From positions 1,178,001-1,242,000 of the forward strand of contig VTFK01000073.1 of assembly GCA_009617715.1 (NCBI GenBank): DNA of 64,000 bases, written 5' to 3'. The translations under genes were made by a program, and so were the position numbers. The notes under the pieces were generated by a model that was not told where the DNA came from, ran no database searches, and saw only the letters and a program-made list of their open reading frames with translations. The DNA is from Plectrocnemia conspersa (taxonomy: Eukaryota; Arthropoda; Insecta; Trichoptera; Polycentropodidae). Shown one piece after another: positions 11,111 to 23,200 of the stretch (positions are counted from its first letter, which is position 1; the number at the start of each line of letters is the position of its first letter).

Positions 11111-12510
11111 TATTATATTACATCTATTAGTTATGATGAAGACGCATTTTCTATAATGGATTGCATAATTTTAAAATTGGTTATTTATTCATGCACTTAG
11201 GGTTGGTAATATTTTATTTAAAACAATTTAGAATATACAAGTTATTAAAAATTATTTTTTCATATACAAAATATTAGTATTATATACATATGTATATATA
11301 ACAATTCTTTGAATGTAGTATACTTATAAATTACAGAATGACCTTAACAAGGTTGAAGCGCTGTCGACTATGAACTTTCCACCACGTTTATTTCTGGATA
11401 GCACAGGGAAATAGCAGTCGACCGCATAAAAGAGTTGTAAACCACTAATTTAGTTTATAGTATTTCTGAATTTTTCCGAAAGTCTTAGACAACCGTGTGA
11501 ATAAATATCATAAACAAACGTTAAGACTTAAAACATACTTTGCAAATTTTATAATTTGTTATATCTATGGAAAACAAAGTCCTAATTTATAAACATCTGA
11601 TATCTAAAAGTAAATTAAATGTTTATTTAATTATACTAAAAATATTTATATTATACTTAAAAACAAATACGTAATTGTTAAAACTAAATCTAAAAAACCT
11701 AAAAAGTATATTAAGTAGCTAAAATTTGCAGTTCATTAGATGCTAAGCTTATATATTTTTTATTAAAATAAATTTTTCATTATGAATAGTAAAAAAACGT
11801 ATTATTTTATTTAGTTATTTACAATTTGTTTATACACAATAAATATTTTTTTTTAGTTTGCCAATATCGAAATATATAGTATTCTACACGTCTATCGTGG
11901 TGTTTTTTTTATTATTTTTATATATAAAAATATATACAAAATCGAATTTATTAGTTATTGTTAATTGAAACTATGTAGCATTACTCTATGAGTATTGTCA
12001 AGTTTTAAAATTGTTAATTGTTTGTTAATGTAAACTTAAAAATTTGCGGTTTTTCAAAAGTTTCTTGTTGTATTTTGTTTTCTTTATGATGAGCGATACC
12101 CAGATATATTATCGACTATTTATTTATTATTACTTTAAAACTAGCTCTAAATATACGTTTTAATACCAGCTTACAAAGCACGTTTTACCAACTCGATACT
12201 TAAAATTATTAAATTTGACTTTGATTATTTTTTAATTTGACTTTTAAATTTAAAATTTGATTTACGTTTTACCTAATTAAAGTGTATAATTATATAACAT
12301 TGCCCTTTAATTTACTTATAACTTTAAACCAAAATATCATAATTTTCGCCACACAGTAAAAAAAAGCGGGTTACAAAATTTAATAGCGAAACCCTAAAGT
12401 TTCTCGGATTGTTAATTAAAAATTAAAAACCTCTGCTGTATGCAAGCTTTGCAGTTGATGTGCTTTGTATATAATTATTTTTTAATCATTTACTATTTAA
12501 TAGTAACATT
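11110..12510. other. AT-rich spacer with a small complex patch at 11330-11450
   Basis: Mostly AT-rich. The 11330-11450 patch carries two GTCGAC sites about 55 bp apart, in CTGTCGACTA and CAGTCGACCG contexts. Nothing else was recognised. Confidence 0.45.
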
Positions 12511-12915
12511 TTGTACCCGTTCCGTACTAGAGGTCTACATCCGTGTTTTCGCCATAATAACATATTTTAAACGGCATATAAATTAATTTATTAAGGCGGC
12601 ATTAGCCGTAATGAGGTTCGGCTGAAGATATATAAGCGTACATTAAAGCTTTAGTCTGGTTGAGTGCATTTTACTCGGCGCCGTAGTAATGACGGCGAAT
12701 TAATAAATTTGATGTTCACCGTCCGTAGAAGGTAACTTTCGGATTAATCGTCTTCCAAATCACACAGCCACCTCGGGGTAATGGGCTAAGGGGCAATTTG
12801 GGGCCGAAGGTTACACTTTACACTTTATAACTTTACGGGGCGAACGGATCCCGCAAGACACGGACGTAAATCAACGTAAAAAACGGACCGAAGTAAGGGG
12901 GGGAATTATTATTAA
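12510..12915. promoter_or_regulatory. GC-richer island, candidate regulatory element
   Basis: Dense complex sequence containing repeated GGCGGCATTAGCCG/CGGCGCCG-type words, and a tandem TTACACTTTACACTTTATAAC at about 12811-12831. Several TAAT homeodomain cores lie inside (12588, 12608, 12701). Frames are interrupted. Confidence 0.45.
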
Positions 12916-13633
12916 TATACGTGGGCTGTTCAGAAAGTTTATAAACGTTATTCTAAGAATGGAGCCTATTGGAAACATACTTAGCTGTATTGTTCAAAAG
13001 TATGTATTTAAAATTGTAATGTTAAAAAATAAGATTTTAAATTATAATAAGTGATTATATTAATACAGTATATTATTTTATACATCTTTATATTATTGAT
13101 GTACTGAGAACTAGATGATTGTTAAAGATGATTTGTTATAATGGACGCGAATAATCGAAGGACCAGAACAGATTGATTTACTTCGATTGATTACAGAGCC
13201 TCGAGTTATAAAGGAATTTCAGGCTCCCATAATAAATCTGAATCGTAGGTAAATATGTTTGGAACAAATTCTTTAAAATATATAGCTTTTAAAACATATA
13301 ATGATTTACCAATATCAACCTGAAATAACTTTAAAGAAATAAGAAAATATTTTTTAAAAAAATTCATCGAACTTTAAAAAAAATAAAAAAATAAAAAAAA
13401 AATGTGTGTATATGTTTATGTTTGTATATTTATATGTATATATGCATATGTATGGCTGTATGTATATGTGTATGTACATTCTTATAATATGTTATACTTA
13501 TTATTTTGATAAGAGTTCAAATATGTTTATTATACTTTCTAATGTATAAGTTTTTATTTTTCATATTTAACATAAAACTGTAATAAAATGTAACCGTAGA
13601 ATGAGTAATTTTATACTCATGCGGAATTACGTT

Positions 13634-13664
<31 letters not shown>

Positions 13665-14280
13665 TTTTCAATAACAGCTATTGCTATTTTACATTTTTCA
13701 TATTCCATACAATATAAAAATATTTAGAAAACCTCTTTAGATTATTGAATAACCGAGATTTAATTTTGCTGATATGCAAATTTTATGTCGTTACTCTGCG
13801 AAAAGTCTCCATACATTTTTTTAATCTACTAAATCCCACATGAGGCGGTTTATTTTTATCTAAACATTAATATAGTTCTTAGATTACCAGAGCAAATATA
13901 AGACCGATTAGAATAGTTGAAAATGACTTAAAACAATTTTTTGACATTCAAATACTTCTGACACCTATTAAAATCTTACATAATAGCATCCATATTTACA
14001 AACATTAGACACCTTTTCTGATTCAGTGGTTATAAAACAGTTACAAATTTATAATGTAGACACACTTCAAGCAAAATGTTGTTACAGATGAGGCATATTA
14101 ATCAATTTCGCTTATATTTCACTTATTTTTATTTTTCTACTCTCAGAATATTCCTCTTATAACGATAAAGCGCAAATTTTATTACAGTATGGAAATGTAA
14201 TATATTAACTATAGGTTATTTGCGAGTATCGCTACAATATCAAAGTAATTGACAAGCTATTTAAAAAGTTAAGGAACTTT
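12915..14280. other. AT-rich spacer with simple repeats
   Basis: Contains an A-rich tract at 13376-13402, an irregular (TATG)n/(TGTATA)n stretch at 13402-13480 and a run of 24 A at 13641-13664. The last could be a retroelement tail, but no element body was recognised upstream. A 63-codon minus frame here is poly-F from the A run. Confidence 0.5.
13641..13664. repeat. Poly-A tract (24 A)
   Basis: Uninterrupted run of A on the plus strand. Confidence 0.95.
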
Positions 14281-14640
14281 TTGAGCAGTTAGACTATGTA
14301 TATGAAAGCCGGCGAGATTTTTATTAATGATTCCAATTTTTTTTCTTTGCGCCAATTTTCCGATATATCATAAGGTGCGGAGCGACGAAAAAAGCCATAA
14401 ATAAAAATTAAACAAAGCAGTAAGTTGCGCTTTTAGTTCAGGGAGCTTTCGCTCGTCTCGCCGACGACGTAAAAGTTGTATGTACAACGTAAACGTAAAT
14501 GTGTTGCCGCGTGTTACCAATGGAGATTTATTAAATAAATAAAATAACAAAACAGGCTTTGCGCATTTCACACGCTGTGTTCGCAGTTAAATTTACTTTT
14601 ATACGACTGCAGCATATACGAGTACAGTACGTAGTTAAAT
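14280..14640. promoter_or_regulatory. Candidate regulatory island
   Basis: Moderately GC-rich, complex sequence with CpGs (CGTCTCGCCGACGACG around 14454-14470). A 67-codon minus frame covers it but shows no domain. Regulatory role inferred. Confidence 0.35.
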
Positions 14641-15069
14641 AATGAATACCAACTAAAATTATGTTTGCTGTTGAATTGAAATTAGTTTAAATGCAACTGG
14701 GCTGTTGTAAATAATATATGCTTAAATTTTAAGCTTATATACATAATATTGATATTTAAAATTTCATGTATTGTATATAATATATCGCTTACTTTTAGCG
14801 CAGTTGGACTTCTTATATATTTTTAATATCACGAGTTTATTATTATTACATAATAAGTCATTTTTTATCTAAACAAGCAACGTTAGTAGAAAATTATTTT
14901 AACGTTTGAACGACGTAACGATATGTAGCATTAAACGTAGTCGAAGGGGTAGCATGATACTGATAGATAGGGACAGGTCGCCTGTCTCTTTGTACTAGGC
15001 ATTCATACTAAATTTAAATGTATGTATACAGACATAATAAAATGTATTATTTATTCTACCATATAAGGC

Positions 15070-15690
15070 ACACCATTGATCCCACACATATACATAGCAT
15101 ATAAACGCACGCACATTTATTCGTTTATATATGTATCTGATATTGACACACAGTCCTTCACGTGAGTGCGCAATAAAATTTTATACGACAAAAAATGTTT
15201 GCAGATCGAATATTTGGCACTTTTCGTCCGGCAATAAAGCGAGTATTCGGCTCGACAAAGGGCGCCACTAAAGCGGAAATAAATTTTCATTTGTCGCCGC
15301 CCATCCCGCCCATTTATGAAATCTCACTTATAGTTCAATCCGAGGCTTTATGTTTAGGTTTGGGCCCTGTATCTGGATTTGCGGCTATGTTTATGTATTT
15401 TTGTAGTATGTGTGTGCGTCCTTTTACGGTCCTTGAGCCCCTTTCACACGAGTGTGTTGAGACGGTCAGAAAAGTGCTGTCAAAAGCAAACCGCCGGTTG
15501 TAAAAAATGGCCGATCGTCCCTTGGCGAGCGTACACTTTGAATCCTTTTCCAATCTGGGCTGAACGCGAACCGCATTGTGTGCCCGACCAGCGTTTTGTA
15601 ACGTGATAAATTTATTTTGCAACATAGGGTCAAGTTGTGGGTCGACCATAATACGATTGAGGCCGATTGTCCACCATGTCAATATTTGAC
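15070..15690. promoter_or_regulatory. Large GC-rich island, candidate enhancer
   Basis: Complex from about 15190 to 15680. Plus-strand frames of 102 and 75 codons and a minus-strand frame of 115 codons overlap here. That both strands are open argues against a real exon, and none shows a recognisable domain, signal peptide or splice structure. CCCATTTATGAAATC near 15309-15323 has a homeodomain-like core. Confidence 0.4.
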
Positions 15691-16450
15691 GACTTTAAAT
15701 TATGTTCATCGCAAAGAAATAATTAGCGAAAAATTTTGAATACGAGATTCAACATTTTATAAATATTTTTGTCTTTAAAATATGTACACAAAAGTGACAT
15801 TATATGCATATTATCTTACTACTTTCAGAACATTAAATTTTTCATATGATCATCGGTTTGTCTAAGTTACCAGGAAAGACCATGATATTATAAATATTAA
15901 TGTTTTGTTTTTTCTAAACTTTTTTTATACAAATACGTGATCGAATTTTATGCTGTATTAGTTGTTATATATTAATTAACAATTGAAAATAACAATGGAT
16001 GTTTATTAGTAAATATCTGTTAAGACGGTGATGAACAGTGCAAATCTATTCATTTTTTAAGTCCTTCGAGGGTGCAGATTATAATCAGGATCAGTGAAGA
16101 TGATAGACGAGCTCTCTGAAAATAATACAACTGTATGTTGTTCAGACGACTGGTTAATGACCTTTATTTATTTTACTCGATTCATATTTATACTACATAT
16201 TGAATACACTTGTGCTTATGATAAATACTTATAAATGAAGAACACGTGTTAATAATTAATTACATACAATTTAATTAATTTGTAACATGTGTATAAAAAA
16301 TAAATTCGTTGTTGCTATGCGAATTTATTTTTAATTAAAGTAATATGCAGTTAGCTTGTTGTTTTCAACACTACTTAATCAGTTATAATTGAAGTTATAT
16401 TTTATATATATTTATTTATTAAAAATTAAAAAAATATTTATATAAATTAC
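15690..16450. other. AT-rich spacer with a small hairpin
   Basis: AT-rich. A perfect 13-bp inverted repeat, AAAAATAAATTCG (16296-16308) and its complement (16320-16332), has an 11-nt loop. No gene. Confidence 0.5.
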
Positions 16451-16454
16451 TTAC

Positions 16455-17776
16455 TTTTTGCTAAATTGCTTTAGCTGAATCATTAATTAAAGTTTGGTAT
16501 TTCAGGCAAATTAGGCCCAAGCAATCTTTTATTAGTATAAATATTATTTAATGTCGAGTATCACAAAAGTACGCAGAGGAAAAAAATCTGAGTAGAGCCA
16601 TCGCTAGATTTTCATTCTCTAAGCAATTTTGTTATAGATTCTTAATTTAAGATATCAAGTTGACAAACTTTTGATATTTTGAAATTCTGCAAGTTGCATA
16701 TCTTAATCTATAATTAGCATTCATTGAAAACCATTTAATTTCAATGTAATGCAGATCCTAACATCCGTTTACCTAATTATTTTAATTGTGTGTTACATGC
16801 TTCTAAATTGAATAAATATTTTACCGAACTGGTCAAGTAACAAGTTTACAAAATGCATGGGCTGCATATCATTTTGTACAGTTATGTTGGCTTTTTAAAA
16901 ATATTTTCTTACTTGCGGAAAATATTTATGAAGTTTTAGTCTCAAACATAACGTCAAAAATTATGATAAAACTTTGTAATATTCAGTTCAGTTCATTCAT
17001 ATGAACAAAGAGACCTATAAAAATTATTATTGTGTTAACACAATTTGCCAGATTATCATCCTTTAGAAATAACTTAGTTTCAACAAAGCACTATACAACT
17101 TGTTCAAGTACTTTTCTTTGACTCAGCTACCTTACAATATTAAACATGAGCAGTCTACTGTAGATTAAATCAACTTCCTGTAAAAGCGCAGAAAATTCTC
17201 ACTTATGAAAACTTTAAATCACTCCATTTTGTGAATCCTGGCTTGCCACACAACACCTCCTGATGGAAAATGCCATAAAAAGAAACAAGTGGACTTCCAA
17301 TAACTTTCATAAATAATCATTAATCCCACATTTTTTCCCACCATCTGTCGTCACTGATATAACTTTAGACCTACAATTCTAGGGCGTTAGTTGACGTATT
17401 TATTAGCACTGATTTTAACTTTATCGGCTTTTTTCTCATTGTAAAACTAAGAAATTTTATAGAAATAATGGTTAACCCAGCATTTAATGTGACAGAGGTA
17501 GTTTCATCAAGAGAAATGTAAAAATAATTACAACTATTTAAGTCTTCGTTTAATTAATACTGTATGTTTGTGTTACTTTGCATCTCGTGAATCTTTAATA
17601 AACTTTCCTTCAACGAGGGCTTTTTTTTTCTTAACTATGGAGTGAACAATGCAGAAACTGTGATGTTAAATTTGTAAAGTATATTACAGAGTTATTCCTT
17701 CATTTAATAACCTCACTTGTAAACGATGCGTCACTCAAAATGTCTTGACACGCATGTCATAGGTTCGCCATCACTG
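16455..17776 (-). mobile_element. hAT transposon remnant (ZBED5/GTF2IRD2-like transposase)
   Basis: The element runs on the minus strand. Its 5' end is the hAT-type terminal repeat CAGTGATGGCGAACCTA, read on the minus strand from 17776. Downstream fragments in the right order match ZBED5-like hAT transposases: YFYISLDETTSVT (17488-17525; family FSLALDESTDVS), VISVTTDGG (17340-17354; family VTTDGAPAM), EFSALLQEVD, *LSQRKVLEQV (17070-17126; family W/LSRGKVLKRF, with the Trp codon now a stop), ALLRFFSSAYFCDT (16557-16607, the C-terminal dimerisation region) and LIKDCLGLICLKYQTLINDS. Stops and frameshifts are frequent and much of the N-terminal zinc-finger region is gone. No 3' terminal repeat or 8-bp target duplication could be identified. 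Dead copy. Confidence 0.8.
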
Positions 17777-17784
17777 ACCTATAT

Positions 17785-19140
17785 TATTTCAGGTAACTAG
17801 GTTGGGCGTCGAAACATTGCAATAATTTTAACTGAATGGGTTAAATGCAGACATATGGACTGACGTACGTTTTAACTTTAAAAGATTACAGTTTCTAGCA
17901 CCAATTGTTTTTTTAATGACCATAAATAAATCTCAGAAGTTTTTGTGATAATTTTCTTTAGATGTTTCTTTTAGAATTATGAACTTTAAGTCCCCTTGCT
18001 TTTTTAGTAGTGTTTTTTAAATTGCTTCAAATTTATTATTTACAAAGAATTACTATTTTTTACCTTTGCCAGCAAAACAAAAATAAAAGCAATATTTATA
18101 TTAAATAAAGTCATTGTTTTATTTACATCACAGTTTTTAATTAGAAAGACAAGTAACGACGAAAAGTTTTGCTGGTTGATAAATAAGTCATTTATAATAT
18201 GAAAAGCAAACTCTACTTACATTTCATCATATTCTGCTTTCGATTTATTTATGTATGTAGTATTAAAATATTTACCACTAAGTTAGTTATTAAGTCCAAG
18301 CTGTAAGTATGATTGTTAGGACCAAGAAAATGAGTTTATTAGTCAATTAGTTCGCGGATAAGCACCAACCTTTTCAGACAATCTAAATAATGTTAAAACG
18401 CCCCTCTTCACTATCATTTTGCGGCCCTCGAAAGCCGATCTTGTACATATATTAATTTAGGTATTTTAAGAATCTGATCTAAGGTCCGGTACTAGTCTGT
18501 TTTTTGTGTGGTTTAACGTTTTTTCTGTCTTTTAATTTTATCCAAATATTTGCATCAAAACTTTTAGCATTTTATCCTAATAGAATTTAAAAAGTGCTTC
18601 AGACGTGGGAGGTAAAAAATATAAATAAACATTATTAATTCGTTTGCTTACATGATGCAGAGTATAGTTTTTTATCATTTTGCTAATATTTATAGTGCTT
18701 GTAATATTGTTTTCAATGTGTATTAATCAACTTAGTCTTGAAAGTATACACGTTTATATATTTGTATGTATAACTTTATTATTAATAATATAAACAAAGT
18801 TCGTGCTTATGAATAGAAACTTTGTTTTTAAATATTATAAAAAAATACTATAAAATTGAAAAATATGATTCGTATATGCCTTAAAAATAAAATATATTAC
18901 GCTAGATCATTTCATTTACCAATTATTTTTTGATAACATCTAATTTTTACATTTCTGCTTATAATATGGTTTTACCAAGTGGTTTTTGAAATCAATTATT
19001 TAATGTTAAATTATTTAATTTTTATTATTTATTTAAGCGAAAAGATAATATTGATTTACCAGTTTTAAATTCACGTTGGTATTTTTCTGCATGGAAAAGT
19101 TGAAGTAAAATAATGTTTTTACATTTTCTCATAGATCTTT
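17785..19140. other. AT-rich spacer, possible further hAT-like fragment
   Basis: Mostly AT-rich. At 18361-18442 the sequence CACCAACCTTTTCAGA and then GCGGCCCTCGAAAGCCGAT resembles the sub-terminal part of hAT elements in general style. The 18421-18442 segment recurs at 59911-59932 (18 of 22). No transposase was recognised. Confidence 0.4.
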
Positions 19141-19149
19141 ATTAACTTA

Positions 19150-19299
19150 AATAATTATTTTATAATAATATAAATAAATTAACATTGAGAAAATAACTTA
19201 AAACGAAGAATAAATGATAATATATTATGAGCATTTATTCTTCGTTTCAATTTAATTTTCAATGTTAATTTTCTTCTATTATCATAAAATTATTATTAC
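19150..19299. repeat. Imperfect 150-bp inverted repeat (hairpin)
   Basis: Two arms of about 67 bp. The innermost 16 bp (AAACGAAGAATAAATG at 19201-19216, complement at 19232-19247) pair perfectly around a 15-nt loop. Further out, AAATTAACATTGA and a TAATAATTATTTTAT-like segment pair with a few mismatches and small bulges. It could be a solo foldback transposon, a MITE or a long hairpin RNA. Confidence 0.8.
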
Positions 19300-19639
19300 C
19301 TTCTCATCAGAGCAATATCATTGAAATACGCATGCAAATTCATTCACAATTTATATTTTATAATAAAATACAATAACGCACAAACCATAAAACGCCATAT
19401 AAACTTTAAATATTATCCATACTAAAAATGGATTACATACAGCTATTTGTTTTATATTATTCGCCGAGCTTTTATTGCCCGATTCAAAATGCTGTTATTT
19501 ATTTCGGAAGCTTGTGCAATTGAACGCTCAAAAGCGTCGCAGCGAAACAAAAACTACACCAGAGGTTTTTAAAATGCTTAAAAACAAATAAATTTAAAAG
19601 TTTATAATGTTTAAAAAAAATGGTTTGTTCTTAAGAACG

Positions 19640-20040
19640 CCTTACCGTTATTTATTGCAGAACTTAATCTTTTTACTCCAATTTAACACGAATCTAACAG
19701 TGTTGCGGCCCACGTTTTGGCAGCCGCTTAGGTCGCCAAATCTTCCGCCACCGTTTCGGCCTGGGTGTATGTAACTGCAACTTGTAATGGAAAATTGTAA
19801 TTTATTGTGCAGTACAGTGCCGGACCGTCCTTATCGCTAACGAGAATCTCCGCGCAGTGCTTCCAGAACACCCTGTAGCGCATTTATATCTATCCAACAT
19901 CTTCGGAAGATGAACGCCGCAGCTGTAATTACGTTCGGAAGTTAGCCATTTTGGCCTTTATTACTTTAAGCGAGCGCCAACGTCGCTACAATTTGTGCAA
20001 AGCTTAAATGCGGTGAATAATCTAGGTGTGGCTAGAATTA
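19640..20040. promoter_or_regulatory. GC-rich island, candidate enhancer
   Basis: Around 400 bp of dense, complex sequence (GTTGCGGCCCACGTTTTGGC, GCCGCTTAGGTCGCC and similar). No open frame spans it. The regulatory reading is inferred from composition. Confidence 0.45.
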
Positions 20041-20399
20041 AATGGAGTTTTGAAAAAGTTTAGTAAATCACTTATTTTACCAATGTGACGTTTTGATTAT
20101 TATATAATGCATAATTTATTGTAACAGTTACACAGCTTCATCTCCAAAACATATATATTCACACAATAATGGTTAGTAAAAATCTAATGCCGCAAAAAGC
20201 AATGATCACCGACTATTTGTCTAAACATATATATATTTTTTAAATTTAGTACCACTTCAAAATGTCAACATTTTTAGTGTTTGAATCTCGTCGAAAGGTC
20301 AACATTTTCACTTTCGGGTTTTGATGTCGAAGTGGTGTGACTTTCCAGCTAAAAAAGCTAGTAAATTTTCTATAATCAAATATGAATTAACACATATAT

Positions 20400-20710
20400 A
20401 TGGAAACGGAGATGCCGGTATCAGGTCAGAGAGTCTTCTCTGGAGTGTCGAGTTGAATTATCGTCGGCGGTGATCTGTTGTGATGTGTGCTTATGATGAT
20501 GCCGGAAGATCTACTGCTGTGTCTCGTTTTGTAACTCCATGGCATATCTTCCGATGCGTTTCTTGTACGCGTTTTTCTCCGTCTGTCTGTCTGCTTGTAT
20601 GCCACTATATGTGACCAAGTGTCACTTATTTTATATTGGTACTTTAAAACAGCTCTGACAAACCGCAAATGAAGATGTTGCCGGGCCTATTGCATTGCTT
20701 TTTAAACCCA
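20400..20710. other. Moderately GC-rich segment, unidentified
   Basis: Holds an 80-codon minus-strand frame (20426-20668) rich in Arg, Ser and Thr, without a recognisable domain or homologue. It begins just after a small inverted-repeat segment at 20249-20339 (ACCACTTC and GAAGTGGT at its ends). Could be an island or an unknown repeat. Confidence 0.3.
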
Positions 20711-21199
20711 CCTACAAAATGTGTAATCATTAACAAAGATGTAAATCACCTTTATCTGTAAAACCATTTGTATAATTTTCAAAATAAGAGGAATTGTAGT
20801 TTCACTACCTGATGTCGCTCTAAAACGATATTTTGCTGACCATTTTTGGGATACGTTTACATTCTTTCGTTATTTGCGACTACATTAGATAACGTTTTTG
20901 CATAACTATTTTTGTGGCGTAAAATACACGACCATTACTTATACGCTATTTTTAATGAATATCTTATAAAATAATTGCAAAATCGATTTTATGTGGTCTC
21001 TATAGAGCATTTAAGAGCGAATGAAGTGCATATTGATCACAAAATCAATAATAGACAAATTTGACATCGGTAGTTTCTATTGAAGCGGAAAGTAATGTTA
21101 TGAATAATAAAGTGCAAATTAATATAGCTCTAACGTAATGCATTGAGTTAAAATATAAAAAATATTTAGGAAAAGTGCTACTGGAATCTGTTTAACATT

Positions 21200-22235
21200 G
21201 CATAATTAAAAGTTATCAGAGATACCAAAATCGACATAGGTATAAATAATAAATATTCTTCACCTATACAGATGACATAGATTTTGTAGCAAGGTAAAAA
21301 CAGGCACTAATAGAAACCTTCAACGCTTTTAAGTCATAAGCCATTAAACTATGACTAAGAATTAACGTTCAGAAAACAATGGACCGGTTATGGTTCAACC
21401 AGGACAGCATTCTGAAAATATTATATATAAAAAAATTAAGCATTCTTTCTAGTGAATCAACAGCTCTATATACCTAGAAAGTCTGTTAAAAATAAAAAAA
21501 AAAAAATAGATTTATATATTTTAAATAAATTAAGACTCTTATGACCTAGCAGATATGCGTCACGTAAAAATAATACATAGATAGTAACAAACAAAAAATA
21601 TAAAGTATTTAAATTAAATGATACGAATAAGACCGGCTCCTCGTAGCTGACATTTTAACAGATCCATACGCGAGACGGAAAGTGCGGACGTCTTAGTTCT
21701 AATGGGCAACAAAAGAGGATGCGATCGTGATAATTAAAAACGTTTTGGAACGTAAAAATCAACAAGAAGAACAAAAAACTTATTTTGCAAACAAATAAAT
21801 GTTATTTACGTCTTATAAATTAAATGGAATCGCTATTTTATCGCAGGAAGATACTTGCATACAAAGCATTGATTATACTTATGCTGACATATGGTTCGGA
21901 AAGTTAGACAATTACTAGGACCGACGAACGACTGCAAGGCACATTTGATAAAAAAATTAATAAGGGCAATAAGTGATGCATCAGGACTAACAACGAACTT
22001 TATAGTATTTTTCAGGGAAAGGCTGTCTCTTTCCTCATTAAAATAGAAAGACTGGTGGGCAGGCCACGTTACATAAATAAACAGAAATTGTCGAAGCAAA
22101 TTCTGGCAGATCAAAGTTTCGATGGTTCAGCGATGTGGCAAAAGATCCTAGTGCAGCTGAAACCATCAACTAGAAAAAATTGAAAGAAATGGAGAACATT
22201 CTTGGAAAAAGCGAACACTCATCTTGATAAATCGG
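21200..22235 (+). pseudogene. LINE reverse transcriptase remnant, palm motif to C-terminus
   Basis: From 21265 one frame reads YTDDIDFVAR (catalytic YxDD box), then KQALIETFNAFKS and LRINVQKTM (family LxINexKT), with three in-frame stops. After about 410 bp of unrecognised sequence the C-terminal part follows: RRKILAYKALIILMLTYGSES from 21842 (family IYKTLIxPVLxYGSETW), TRTDERLQGTFD, DWWAGHVT (family RWAGHVxRM), SGRSKFRWFSDVAKD (family GRPRLRWxDDV) and finally KKWRTFLEKANTHL. The order and spacing are those of non-LTR elements usually annotated as endonuclease-reverse transcriptase. The gap in the middle is longer than usual, so a small insertion there is likely. Frame changes and stops throughout; a 93-codon frame on the other strand (21833-22114) is a shadow. 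Dead copy. Confidence 0.85.
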
Positions 22236-23010
22236 AACAATAATAATGAATGATTGATACAGATGAGCAATATGGATGGACATTTAAAAATAAAATAGAG
22301 AGCAAGTCATATCTCGGGCCTAAAATAAATATGTATAACTTCTTAAAATTCTTGAGTAAAGCTAATATTTAAGGACTTACTGTAAGTCTACTTTTCAGCA
22401 ATGATATTCCTGTCATTTACAAGACAATTGACTGTATATTTCGTTCTTGATCGTTTTATCATTTGGTGTAGTAATGTTGTAACTCACTTACTTTCACATG
22501 TTTAGTGGGTTTTTTGTGTTATTATATTTAAAATGCATTATGTTTGACGTTAAAATTAGTTAAATTACATTAAAAAACATAAGCCAAGACTTTTATGATA
22601 TTTTTTATCTTCCCGTTTGCTTATTAAAAATTATTTTTGATAATGATTTTGCTTAATATATTTTACGTTTTGGTTTTGCTAGTCATTTTTATGGCCCTCT
22701 GAAAAAGTTTGTCTTTCAAAAGATTTTTTTTGTCATACTTTTCTATGGATTTTTTCGTATTTTGTTTTCCTTTGAGCTATGCACCTCTTTACTTGCTTAA
22801 TGAAAATTCTATATCACAATTGACGCAAGCTATTTGGTAAACGCTTTGAGTCTCCTTACAATTTTGTTGATCAAAAAATATTGATTATCGCAATATATAA
22901 AAATATATATATATATATATTATTGTATAATAAATTTTACTTTATAATTCATATATAATTTTTGATTGTATTCAAACTCCTACACTTTTACAATTTTTCA
23001 CAAATATGAA
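22235..23010. other. AT-rich spacer with (AT)n
   Basis: No gene. Includes the (AT)10 tract at 22903-22922. Confidence 0.5.
22903..22922. repeat. (AT)10 microsatellite
   Basis: Uninterrupted AT dinucleotides. Confidence 0.9.
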
Positions 23011-23014
23011 TTAT

Positions 23015-23200
23015 ACCGTTTGTGGAGAGCTTTTGAGTTCGAACGCCGTGTTCAATTAGCGCGTACGACTTCAAAAGCTCTCCGACACCAGAGACGCTTC
23101 TCAATTTAGCCTGAAGGCATCTCTAGAAACTCCAACGCCTTTCAATATTTTTGCCCAACTTTTTCGGAAGGAAAACCACATTCATAGTATGAGAAGTTTT
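23015..23200. promoter_or_regulatory. Small GC-richer island with hairpin
   Basis: Contains a stem-loop: GGAGAGCTTTTGA (23024-23036) pairs perfectly with 23071-23083, extended by a partly paired CG-containing segment, around a loop of about 24 nt. The rest (to 23190) is complex sequence. Could be a structured RNA or paired factor sites in an enhancer. Confidence 0.45.

Noticed and set aside
12921..12946. GGGCTGTTCAGAAAGTTT as a mariner terminal repeat
   Set aside because: It is similar in style to some mariner ends, but there is no partner repeat, no transposase nearby and no clear TA pair.
15195..15682. Overlapping 102-, 115- and 75-codon frames
   Set aside because: They are open on both strands in a GC-richer island with no family resemblance.
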